Positions 9,192-16,400 of a stretch of 64,000 nt of DNA are shown here, piece after piece (the stretch's first letter is position 1; each line of letters starts with the position of its first letter). The position numbers were made by a program, and so were the translations under genes. The notes beneath the pieces were generated by a model. It was not told the origin of the DNA. It ran no database searches and saw nothing but the letters and a program-made list of their open reading frames with translations. The stretch spans positions 211,124 to 275,123 of the forward strand of contig NZ_CP109105.1 in NCBI RefSeq assembly GCF_035917675.1, given 5' to 3'. Origin of the DNA: Streptomyces sp. NBC_01775 (lineage in GTDB: Bacteria > Actinomycetota > Actinomycetes > Streptomycetales > Streptomycetaceae).

Positions 9192-9354
9192 GGCCCCGGA
9201 TTTTCGCACAATGCAAGTCTCAGAAGGGGGTCCGTCCCGCTTTTGAGTGAGAACGGGTTCTGAGAACGAATCCGGGTCCGGCGAGGGTTCGGTGGCCTGC
9301 TGTTGATCTTGCTCGCGCAAAGGGTCGTTTGTGAGAGCCGGGCGTCGACTTCGG

Positions 9355-10242
9355 TCAGAGAGGCAGGTCGGCGGCGAAGGCGGTGATGGCCTCGGCGAGG
9401 GCGTGGGGGCCCGTGAGGAAGGCGTCGTGGGCTTCGCCGGGGATCTCGACGAGGCGGGCGTCGGGCAGGGCCTTGTGCAGGCGGCGGGAGACGTCGGTCA
9501 GCCAGCGGGGGCTGAGTTCGCCGATCACGAGGAGGGTCGGGATGTTGAGGGTGGCGAAGCGGGTGAGGTCGTCGCCGAAGCTGTCCATCGCGCGCATCTC
9601 GCGGGCCCATGTCGGGGTCATGGACGCACGGATGGCCCAGAACGGGGTCTGGCGGAACTCCTCGATGGCCTCGTCGGGGAACTTCAGGAAGTTCCGCAGC
9701 CCGAGGGTGAGGGCCTGATCGAGGTCGCCTGCCTGGACGGCCTCCTCAAAGGGAGCGATGGCGTCGCCGCCGACGGGGCCGCCCAGCGGGATCGGGGGCT
9801 CGTAGAGGATGAACGCTGCCGGGAGCTGGTGCAGGGCGTGAGCGAGGGTGACCAGTCCGCCGTAGGAGTGGCCGAGCAGGATCGCGTCAGGGCCGGCGAG
9901 GTCGAGGATGGCGGCAATGTCGTCGGCCTCCTGCTGGATGGTGTGCTCGCTGTGGTCGCCGCTGGCGCCCCGGCCGCGGCGGTCGATCGCGTAGGTGGTG
10001 AAGTGCGGGGCCAGCAGGTCGGCGAGGATCTGCCAGTCCTGGGCGGCGTTGAGGGCGCCGGGGGAGACGATCAAAGGGCGGCCCTGGCCGGTGACCGTGA
10101 CGGCGATCTTTGTGCCGTCGGTGGAGGTGACGTGGGCCTGGCGGCGGGGGGAGCGGCAGTCATGATCTTCTTCCTTGTGCGGCCGGGCGGGCAGCCCGCC
10201 CGGGCTGGCCTTGCAGGCGGTACGGAGGAGGCGCCTCCGCAT
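9355..10242 (-). CDS. Alpha/beta hydrolase (transposon cargo)
   Basis: The fold is clear: HG-equivalent loop, nucleophile elbow GHSYGG, acid region and the final catalytic His in GEAHDAF. It resembles small esterase/haloperoxidase-like hydrolases; substrate unknown. The native start appears to be an ATG near 10162 with a good GGAAGAAG site, which would give MTAAPP. That start is one base out of frame with the rest because of a run of six G at 10146-10151 (seven would restore it). The listed ATG at 10242 is the only in-frame start but has no good ribosome site and overlaps the operator zone. The gene is divergent from the PadR-type regulator. Confidence 0.8.
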   Translation of the reverse strand: MRRRLLRTACKASPGGLPARPHKEEDHDCRSPRRQAHVTSTDGTKIAVTVTGQGRPLIVSPGALNAAQDWQILADLLAPHFTTYAIDRRGRGASGDHSEHTIQQEADDIAAILDLAGPDAILLGHSYGGLVTLAHALHQLPAAFILYEPPIPLGGPVGGDAIAPFEEAVQAGDLDQALTLGLRNFLKFPDEAIEEFRQTPFWAIRASMTPTWAREMRAMDSFGDDLTRFATLNIPTLLVIGELSPRWLTDVSRRLHKALPDARLVEIPGEAHDAFLTGPHALAEAITAFAADLPL

Positions 10243-10251
10243 TCACCGTAA

Positions 10252-10281
10252 CATCGAAACGATGTACACATCGTTTCGATG
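10252..10281. promoter_or_regulatory. Perfect palindromic operator upstream of PadR gene
   Basis: CATCGAAACGATG at 10252-10264 and its exact complement CATCGTTTCGATG at 10269-10281 flank a 4-nt centre. The site lies between the hydrolase and the regulator and 15 nt before the regulator start, so it is the likely binding site of that regulator and probably controls both directions. Confidence 0.75.
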
Positions 10282-10296
10282 TGTGATCCTGGAGTC

Positions 10297-10857
10297 ATGC
10301 TTGAACTCGCGATACTCGGCTTCCTCGCCGCAGGCCCCCTGCCCGGTCACGAGCTGCGCCGCCGCATCACGCACCTGACCGGCTACAGCCGTCCGGTCAG
10401 CGACGGCACCCTCTACCCGGCGATCAACCGGCTGACGAAGGCTGGCCTCATCGAACGGCGCCCCGCCCCCGAGGCCGGCGGCGGCCGGTACGTGCTGAAC
10501 CTGACCACGGCAGGACGCGAGGACATACTGCGGCGGCTGCGGGAACCTGCCGAGCACGAGATCACCGACTTCTCCCGCTGGTTCACGATCCTGGCGTTCC
10601 TCTCGCTGCTGCCCGACAGTGCCGAGCAGCACGCCGTGCTGCGCCGCCGTCTGGACTTCCTGGAGACCCCCGCCAGCTTCTTCTACGACGGCGACACCCC
10701 GCTGCGCGCCGAGCAGGTCACCGACCCCTATCGGCGCGGCATGCTGCTCACCGCCCGCGCAACCAGCCGCGCAGAACGCGCCTGGCTCCACGAGATCCTG
10801 GACGGCGACGGCATCCGGGCAGCGGACGAACAGCTCCACCCGCAGACCCACCCGTGA
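10297..10857 (+). CDS. PadR-family transcriptional regulator
   Basis: 186 aa; ATG 10297 has CTGGAG 3-8 nt upstream. The N-terminal winged helix is typical of PadR proteins: LELAILGFLAAGPLPGHELR, SDGTLYPAINRLTKAGLIE and a wing ending RYVLNLTTAGRE. The C-terminal half (PadR_C-like) is helical and probably dimerises. Stop and the start of the oxidoreductase are 15 bp apart, so the two form an operon. It should repress this operon and the divergent hydrolase through the palindrome at 10252-10281. Confidence 0.88.
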   Translation: MLELAILGFLAAGPLPGHELRRRITHLTGYSRPVSDGTLYPAINRLTKAGLIERRPAPEAGGGRYVLNLTTAGREDILRRLREPAEHEITDFSRWFTILAFLSLLPDSAEQHAVLRRRLDFLETPASFFYDGDTPLRAEQVTDPYRRGMLLTARATSRAERAWLHEILDGDGIRAADEQLHPQTHP

Positions 10858-10872
10858 TCGGAAGGACTGAAC

Positions 10873-11847
10873 ATGCTTGCCTCCTGGTACGACCAGCAGG
10901 GCCCGGCCGCCGAAGTGCTCCAGTTCGGTGAGCTGCCCGACCCCACCCCCGGCCCCGGTGAGGTCCGTGTCCGCGTCACCGTCTCCGGCGCCAACCCCGG
11001 CGACACCAAGAAGCGGCGCGGCTGGACCGGCTCGGCCATGCCCTATCCGCGGGTGGTCCCGCACAGCGACGCCGCCGGCATCATCGACGCCGTCGGCGAC
11101 GGCGTCGACACGCGCCGCGTCGGGACGCGCGTGTGGGTGTACGGCGCCCAGTCCTACCGCCCCTTCGGCACCGCCGCCCAGTACACCGTCGTCCCCGGCG
11201 ACCTCGCCGTCCCCCTGCCCGACCACCTGTCCGACGATCTCGGCGCGAGCCTGGGCATCCCCGGCATCACCGCGCACCGCACTGTCTTCGCCGACGGTCC
11301 CGTCGACGGCAAACTGGTGCTGGTCAACGGCGTCCTCGGCGGGGTCGGCTCACTGGCCGCCCAGCTCGCCCGCTGGGGCGGCGCCACGGTCATCGGCACC
11401 GTCCGCCGCGGCACCGAACTGAATCGGATCGACCCCGCAGTCGTCTCCCACGCCGTCGCCCTCGACTCAGGCGACCCCGCCGCCGCGATCCGCGCACCCG
11501 ACGGCGTGGACCGGATCATCGAGGTTGCCCTGTCCGACAACGCCGACCTGGACGACGCCGTCGCCGCGAACGGCGCGGTCATCGCCGCCTACGCCACCCG
11601 CGACGACCGCACCGAGATCCCGTTCTGGACCCTGCTGTTCAACAACGTCACCCTGCGCCTGCTCGGCAGCGACGACTTCCCCGCCGAGGCCAGGCGCCAG
11701 GCCGCCCGCGATCTCACCGCCGCGGCCGCCGTCGGCGCCCTCACCGTCGATGTCGGCGACCGCTTCCCGCTCGCCGACATTGCCAAGGCCCACGACCGCA
11801 TCGACGCCGGCGGTCGCGGGCGCGTCCTGATCGACGCCCCCCAGTAA
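10873..11847 (+). CDS. NADPH-dependent quinone oxidoreductase (zinc-free MDR type)
   Basis: 324 aa; ATG 10873 with GGAAGG upstream. An N-terminal GroES-like fold (PGPGEVRVRVTVSGANPGD) is followed by the Rossmann nucleotide-binding segment VLVNGVLGGVGSLAAQLA (about residues 153-170), in which GxGxxG is replaced by the GGVGS variant of quinone reductases. The zinc ligands of alcohol dehydrogenases are absent. By family it reduces quinones or enones with NADPH. With the hydrolase and the PadR regulator it forms a small detoxification-like cassette carried by the transposon. Confidence 0.9.
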   Translation: MLASWYDQQGPAAEVLQFGELPDPTPGPGEVRVRVTVSGANPGDTKKRRGWTGSAMPYPRVVPHSDAAGIIDAVGDGVDTRRVGTRVWVYGAQSYRPFGTAAQYTVVPGDLAVPLPDHLSDDLGASLGIPGITAHRTVFADGPVDGKLVLVNGVLGGVGSLAAQLARWGGATVIGTVRRGTELNRIDPAVVSHAVALDSGDPAAAIRAPDGVDRIIEVALSDNADLDDAVAANGAVIAAYATRDDRTEIPFWTLLFNNVTLRLLGSDDFPAEARRQAARDLTAAAAVGALTVDVGDRFPLADIAKAHDRIDAGGRGRVLIDAPQ

Positions 11848-11868
11848 AGAAACTCCGGCGTGACCTCC

Positions 11869-12121
11869 TCATCCCCCCGCAGTCGAGCGTGAGGGCGCTG
11901 CGGGCGGGTGGAAGCCTGCGGGTCGGGCGCGGTGCGGGGACCAGGCAGCAGGGCCACTGCGGCAGCGAGATCGAGGTGGGAGTTCATGTCCAGCTCGAAC
12001 CGGCCGTAGGGGTTCACATGGGTCCAGAACAGCGGTGACAGGGCCCGCCGGTCGGCATCGGTGAGCCGCTTCTGCCACTTCTTCTCACTCAGGATGTCCT
12101 GGAGGAGCAGGGTGTTGATGT
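11869..12121 (-). pseudogene. tnpA: 3' end of the Tn3 transposase, separated by the nested element
   Basis: The minus strand reads HINTLLLQDILSEKKW, TDADRRALSPLFW and NPYGRFELDMNSHLDL. This is the conserved C-terminus of Tn3-type transposases. It continues exactly where the frame of the large transposase piece is lost at 16476 ([11 protein letters not shown]...). The two pieces are therefore one gene split by the insertion. No stop is seen before the frame runs antisense into the oxidoreductase gene. Confidence 0.85.
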
Positions 12122-12177
12122 GTTCTCTGAACTCCGTGGCGGGCCCGCAGTACGGCGTCTGATCGGCCAGCGGCAGG

Positions 12178-12720
12178 TCAGGGCAGGAGTCGGCGGGCCT
12201 CGGCCCAGGGGAGAAGTTGATCTCGTGCTGGGCCGGGCCGCAGGCGGTTCATGAGCCTTTCAAGATGGGCTGTCAGGTTCTTGTGCCGCCGTAGCTCGCG
12301 GATCTGCTCGATGGGGAGCTCACGCCAACTGCTGGTGAGAGCACGGGCCTGTGGCAGTGTGAGAGCCAGCTCATCGAGTGTGTCGGACGCCAGCCTCTCG
12401 GGGCTCCAATCGGGATCCTTATCGTCGGGACCGAGGTGGTCGATGACCCACATTCGGAGCATGAAGTCCTGTTGGACCTCGCGCGATGGATTACCGGGAT
12501 CGTCACCGTGCATGCGCCGGTTCGCCAGCAGTGACAACTTGGCCCACTGCCGCCGGGCCTCCTGCGGCTGCTCGGAGTCGTAGTAAGCGTGTTGCTGCGC
12601 GACGATACGTACTGCTTCAAGCTGCCGGCGGTCAGCGTCCGCGGTGAACGCCTGAAGGCGCTCGATCGGCCACGTGCTGAGTCCGAGCTCCGGTTCTTCG
12701 TGATCTGCGCCGGTGCTCAA
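12178..12720 (-). CDS. TnpC-like small protein of Tn554-like element
   Basis: 180 aa; its TTG start overlaps the TGA of the preceding recombinase (TTGA), so translation is coupled. The protein is charged and helical (RRQLEAVRIVAQQHAYYDSE; IEQIRELRRHKNLTAHLERLM) without a catalytic motif. In Tn554 the third gene, tnpC, affects orientation and efficiency of transposition. Position and size fit that role, but sequence similarity is not claimed. Confidence 0.65.
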   Translation of the reverse strand: MSTGADHEEPELGLSTWPIERLQAFTADADRRQLEAVRIVAQQHAYYDSEQPQEARRQWAKLSLLANRRMHGDDPGNPSREVQQDFMLRMWVIDHLGPDDKDPDWSPERLASDTLDELALTLPQARALTSSWRELPIEQIRELRRHKNLTAHLERLMNRLRPGPARDQLLPWAEARRLLP

Positions 12721-13925
12721 TGATCTTCGCTCCTGGTCCTAGGCATGCCGAGACTGACGGTTGTTCTTCGCCGGGAACGACGGTCGATCTGGGCGAGCTT
12801 ATCCGCGGCGCCGGCGAGGCTGACCTTGAGTCCGTCGACCTCGCCGAGCCAGCCCTCCTTCTCGGCTTCGGCAATCCGGTCGAGCAGGTTGTCGCGGATG
12901 GCGACGATGCGGTGGCGTTGGTCGGGGTCGGGCCGCAGGAGGCTGCATCGCAGATGCTCGTGCACGCAGCTGGTTCCGTAGGCTCGGCCGCAGTCGCCCA
13001 GGGCGACGCGGCGGCGTTCGAAGTGGCCGAGGAACTCCTCCCATTCCGCCTCGGTGGGGGTCCGGTATTCCTCGCTGGGGCGGGTGGCCCGGCGGCGGGC
13101 GATGAACGCGCGGTGGCCGTTGATGACTTCCTCGGGATAGACCGCCTTGTAGCCCGTGGTGGTATTGATGTCGCGGTGGCCGACCACGAGTTGGGCGATG
13201 TGGGGCGGCATGCCGTTCATGATCGCGTCTGTGATGAATAGCCTGCGGAAGTCGTGGGGGCTGAAGGCCAGCGGCTGGCCGCCGGTGTCGGAGAGTCCGG
13301 TGCGCGAGAGTGCTTCGTTGAGCAATTGCCGTATCCCGGACGGCGGGATCGGCCGGTTCTCGACTCCGACGTGGCGCTGGAACAGCAGCGGCATCGGAGG
13401 GTTCCAGACGCGTTCGTGGCCGTCGTAGGAGACCACGAGCGGGACGGCGCCGTTCTCGCCGCGGATGCGGCTGATGATCGTGCTGAGCACGTCGGCGAGC
13501 TCGGGGCTGATGACGAGCAGACGCTCGGCGTCGGTCTTGGACGGGGCGATGTGCAGCAGCGGGATGAGCTCTCCGGTGCCGGGCAGCCGGTATTGGACCA
13601 GGCTGTGATGGGAGAGCTCGGTCAGCTCCTCGATGCGGATCCCGGTGTGCCTCAGGACTTCGACGATCGCCCAGGACCAGAACGCGCGATGCTCCTCCAG
13701 GGTGAGGTCGAGGCGCTGCCCGGTGTCGGGGTCAACCGCCCAGACCCTGGCGGCGGGGTTCTTGGTGGTCGGCCGGTGCCAGCGTTTGCCAGCGGCGACG
13801 AAGTCGGTCCCCGGGCGGGCGGCCTGGGAGCTTGCCAGCTGCTCGGCTGCCAGTCGGCGCTGTGCGTCGACGGTCGCGGCCAGGACCGGCAGGACGGGCA
13901 GCCGTTCGCGGGTCCGCTGATCCAT
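12717..13925 (-). CDS. TnpB-like tyrosine recombinase, C-terminal catalytic part
   Basis: This frame has the full catalytic set: Arg in HTGIRIEELTE, HxxR in SPHDFRRLF and the second His plus Tyr in VVGHRDINTTTGYK. After it comes a Cys-rich tail (CGRAYGTSC..HLRC) that may bind zinc, then a coiled-coil. The first ATG (MDQRTRERLP) is internal to what looks like a longer protein whose N-terminal part is in the next frame upstream; the join is near 13941-13946, where one extra base in GGCCGGCCGC breaks RRKSRMDQR. It would be about 816 aa if intact. Confidence 0.85.
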   Translation of the reverse strand: MDQRTRERLPVLPVLAATVDAQRRLAAEQLASSQAARPGTDFVAAGKRWHRPTTKNPAARVWAVDPDTGQRLDLTLEEHRAFWSWAIVEVLRHTGIRIEELTELSHHSLVQYRLPGTGELIPLLHIAPSKTDAERLLVISPELADVLSTIISRIRGENGAVPLVVSYDGHERVWNPPMPLLFQRHVGVENRPIPPSGIRQLLNEALSRTGLSDTGGQPLAFSPHDFRRLFITDAIMNGMPPHIAQLVVGHRDINTTTGYKAVYPEEVINGHRAFIARRRATRPSEEYRTPTEAEWEEFLGHFERRRVALGDCGRAYGTSCVHEHLRCSLLRPDPDQRHRIVAIRDNLLDRIAEAEKEGWLGEVDGLKVSLAGAADKLAQIDRRSRRRTTVSLGMPRTRSEDH

Positions 13926-15165
13926 GCGCGACTTGCGGCCGGCCCTTTTCCTTCCGGCGCGACATCTCCTCTTCCCGGATGGGACAAGGTGCCGCCCAAA
14001 CGCCCCAGCGTGCGGGGTCGTCCATGGCCCACTGGGCGAGGTCTAGGTAGAAGGCCCGCACGACGGCCAGGTGGTTGAGTCCGCGATCGGCGCGCGGGGT
14101 CTGCGTCTCGACGAGCTCGCCGTCGGCGGTCTTGTTACGGACCGTCTTCAGGCCGATCCGATGCTTCCATGCGGCCGTGACACCCGGGGCCAGGCGTAGA
14201 GAGTCGATGCCCGGGTGGTGATCCTCCAGGTCCTTCCAGAAGAGCTTGCCCAGGCTGAAGGCCACCGCCCGCAGCGAGACGTAGTCGAGGGAAAGCGCGC
14301 GTTCGTGGAGGTAGTTGACCAGCAGGTCCCGCACCGGTCGGCAGGCGATGCCGTAGCGGTCGATCATCTGCTCGACGCTGATCTGGCCCTGGTTCTTGGG
14401 GTCGAGGAGGCGGACGGTCGCCGGTGCCTCCCTCGGGAAGACCTCGGTCGCGTGCAGCAACTGGTAGAAGTACACGCTCGTGTCGATCGAGCGGCTGCCG
14501 ATGCCGAGCAGGTGGTCCGCCAGCTCCAGGCAGTCCCCGACCGTGATGTCGCGGACCTTGCCGCCCTTGGCCGCCATCAGGGTGGCGATCCGCCGCAGCG
14601 CGCCGTCCTTGGTGTGGGCGTTGGCCGGGTCTCTCCGGCAGACGGCTGCCAGGGCGGCGAACCCTTGTGGGTCGCGGCTGCGTGCCATCTCGGCGGTCAG
14701 GATCTGCACGGTGCCCGGGGTGAGCAACCAGGACAGGCCGGGCCGGATGACATCGCCGCTGATCAGCACCAGCATGCCGCTGCCGAGGGCGTCGAAGTCC
14801 TTCTTCGGGTCCTGGTAGGACCAGCCGGTGGACTGGAGCCAGGCGGTCGCCAGGTGCCGCCAGGCGATGTTGCCGACCTCGTCCGCGCCGCTGGCGTGCC
14901 AGCGGTCCTGCCATGTCTGCCCGGGAAACTGCTCCAGCCAGGCCAGGGTCTTGGTCAGTCCGGTTCGGCGCCGGGACTGCGAGGCCGGGGAGGCCAGCAC
15001 GAACGGGGCCGCGAGCAGCCGCTCCGTCACCTGCTCGCGCGGCTGCCCAGTGGCAGCCCAGGCGCGTTCACGGCGGCGGGGTGGGAAGCGCTTCAGCATC
15101 GCCGTCACCTCCGGGCTGTGCTGCCGTTGCGGGGAGCGCTCCGGGGCCAGAACCTGCCTGATCAC
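13732..15165 (-). CDS. TnpB-like tyrosine recombinase, N-terminal part (frameshifted)
   Basis: GTG at 15165 overlaps the TGA of the first recombinase (GTGA), giving translational coupling. The protein runs as an N-terminal core-binding region (GLTKTLAWLEQFPGQTWQDR, DDPARWGVWAAPCPIREEEM) and then leaves the native frame after about 13945. Residues beyond EKGRPQ to the stop at 13732 are out-of-frame. It needs the downstream frame for its active site, so this copy is probably inactive unless ribosomes shift frame. Confidence 0.75.
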   Translation of the reverse strand: MIRQVLAPERSPQRQHSPEVTAMLKRFPPRRRERAWAATGQPREQVTERLLAAPFVLASPASQSRRRTGLTKTLAWLEQFPGQTWQDRWHASGADEVGNIAWRHLATAWLQSTGWSYQDPKKDFDALGSGMLVLISGDVIRPGLSWLLTPGTVQILTAEMARSRDPQGFAALAAVCRRDPANAHTKDGALRRIATLMAAKGGKVRDITVGDCLELADHLLGIGSRSIDTSVYFYQLLHATEVFPREAPATVRLLDPKNQGQISVEQMIDRYGIACRPVRDLLVNYLHERALSLDYVSLRAVAFSLGKLFWKDLEDHHPGIDSLRLAPGVTAAWKHRIGLKTVRNKTADGELVETQTPRADRGLNHLAVVRAFYLDLAQWAMDDPARWGVWAAPCPIREEEMSRRKEKGRPQVAHGSADPRTAARPAGPGRDRRRTAPTGSRAAGKLPGRPPGDRLRRRWQTLAPADHQEPRRQGLGG

Positions 15166-16400
15166 GCGGTTCCCTCCCCGAACAGGATGTTCAGCGCTTC
15201 TGGCCGGTACGACAGCGGCGACGGCCCGTCCTTCGGTATCGTTGTCGCCGTCACGGTGCCAGCCGCCACGCGCGCGTGGTGGGCCAGGGCCTGCGCGATG
15301 ACGTCCTCGGTGAGCGGGTTCAGGTAGAGCTGAGTCGTGCTCAGATGGGCGTGGCCGAGGACCCACTGCACGTCGGTGAGCGACATGTTGGGATCGCGGG
15401 CCATCCGGTAGGCCGCCGTGTGACGCAGGTCATGCAACGACCAGTTGGCCCCGAGTGCGGCGTTCGCCCGGCTGAACATCCGGTAGGCAGCGTGGTAGCT
15501 GAGCGCCGTAAAGGGGCGCCGCAGCGTCCACCACAGGGGATCATCCACTCTCGTCGGCACCAGGCCGTGCATCTGGGCCTGGTAGAGGCGAAGCCAGACG
15601 AAGGCGTCCGGCGAGGCCGGCAGCTGCTGGATCGCTCGCGTTCCCTTGCGGATCACCGTGATCAGCTGCTGGCCTGGATCGGCGTCGCCGTAGTGCGCGC
15701 CCAGCAGTTCGGACGCGCGAGCGCCCGTGGACACCCAGAAGGCCACCAGAGCCCGGTCCCGATTGGAGCCGAGCTGGGCGAACACCTCGTTGAACTTCTC
15801 GTCCGGGATGGACCGCGGCGCCCGCTGAACAGGTCGAGGGCGGTATAGCCCTGACCGTTCATTGCGGTGGAGATCCATCGGGTTGTGGTGGGCATGGGCC
15901 CTGCTGCCGCACCTGACCAGCGGGAACGGGTTGACCATCGGTCCTGAGCCAACGTCGCGGTGGAAGTCGTAGAAGCCGCGGAGCACGCTCTCGCTGTGAC
16001 CGCGGGTGGCTGGCGCGTACTTGCGGCCCGGGCCGGCCTTGCCCGTCACCGGATTCGGGACCGCCGTGGCAGGAGCGCTGGCGCGGTTCGGCTTGTCGCT
16101 GATCTGGATCCAGCGGGAGAAGTCACGCGCCTCGTCCCGGGTGGCCTGGTCCCACGGCACCTCGACAGCCCACAGGAACCGGAACCACCGGAGCAGGTCC
16201 ATCCCGTACGAACGCTGTGTCGTCGCGGGCCGTCCGATGCCCTGCAGGTCCTTCAGGTACACCGCGACTGGCTCGACGACCGTGCCTGCCGGATCAAGCA
16301 GCCGGTACGGCTCCCACACATCGCTGGTCTCCAGGAGCGACCCTACCCGTGGTACGTCGAGCGAGCGCAGATCCCGGCCTTCCCCATGTCTCTCGATCAC
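15162..16400 (-). CDS. TnpA-like tyrosine recombinase of Tn554-like element
   Basis: 412 aa with an N-terminal SAM-like core-binding domain ([20 protein letters not shown]) and the catalytic domain: Arg in [13 protein letters not shown] (about residue 226), HxLR in [11 protein letters not shown] (about 318), and [12 protein letters not shown] with the nucleophile Tyr. All active-site residues are present. It is the first gene of the element. The start could be earlier in frame, but ATG 16400 lies 60 bp inside the right end of the element, as expected. Confidence 0.85.
   Translation of the reverse strand: MIERHGEGRDLRSLDVPRVGSLLETSDVWEPYRLLDPAGTVVEPVAVYLKDLQGIGRPATTQRSYGMDLLRWFRFLWAVEVPWDQATRDEARDFSRWIQISDKPNRASAPATAVPNPVTGKAGPGRKYAPATRGHSESVLRGFYDFHRDVGSGPMVNPFPLVRCGSRAHAHHNPMDLHRNERSGLYRPRPVQRAPRSIPDEKFNEVFAQLGSNRDRALVAFWVSTGARASELLGAHYGDADPGQQLITVIRKGTRAIQQLPASPDAFVWLRLYQAQMHGLVPTRVDDPLWWTLRRPFTALSYHAAYRMFSRANAALGANWSLHDLRHTAAYRMARDPNMSLTDVQWVLGHAHLSTTQLYLNPLTEDVIAQALAHHARVAAGTVTATTIPKDGPSPLSYRPEALNILFGEGTA

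Noticed and set aside
9331..10251. A 306-codon plus-strand frame over the hydrolase
   Set aside because: Gly/Val/Glu-rich antisense shadow; the hydrolase on the other strand has clear catalytic motifs.
14215..15327. A 370-codon plus-strand frame over the recombinases
   Set aside because: Antisense to two recombinase genes with catalytic residues; no start signal.
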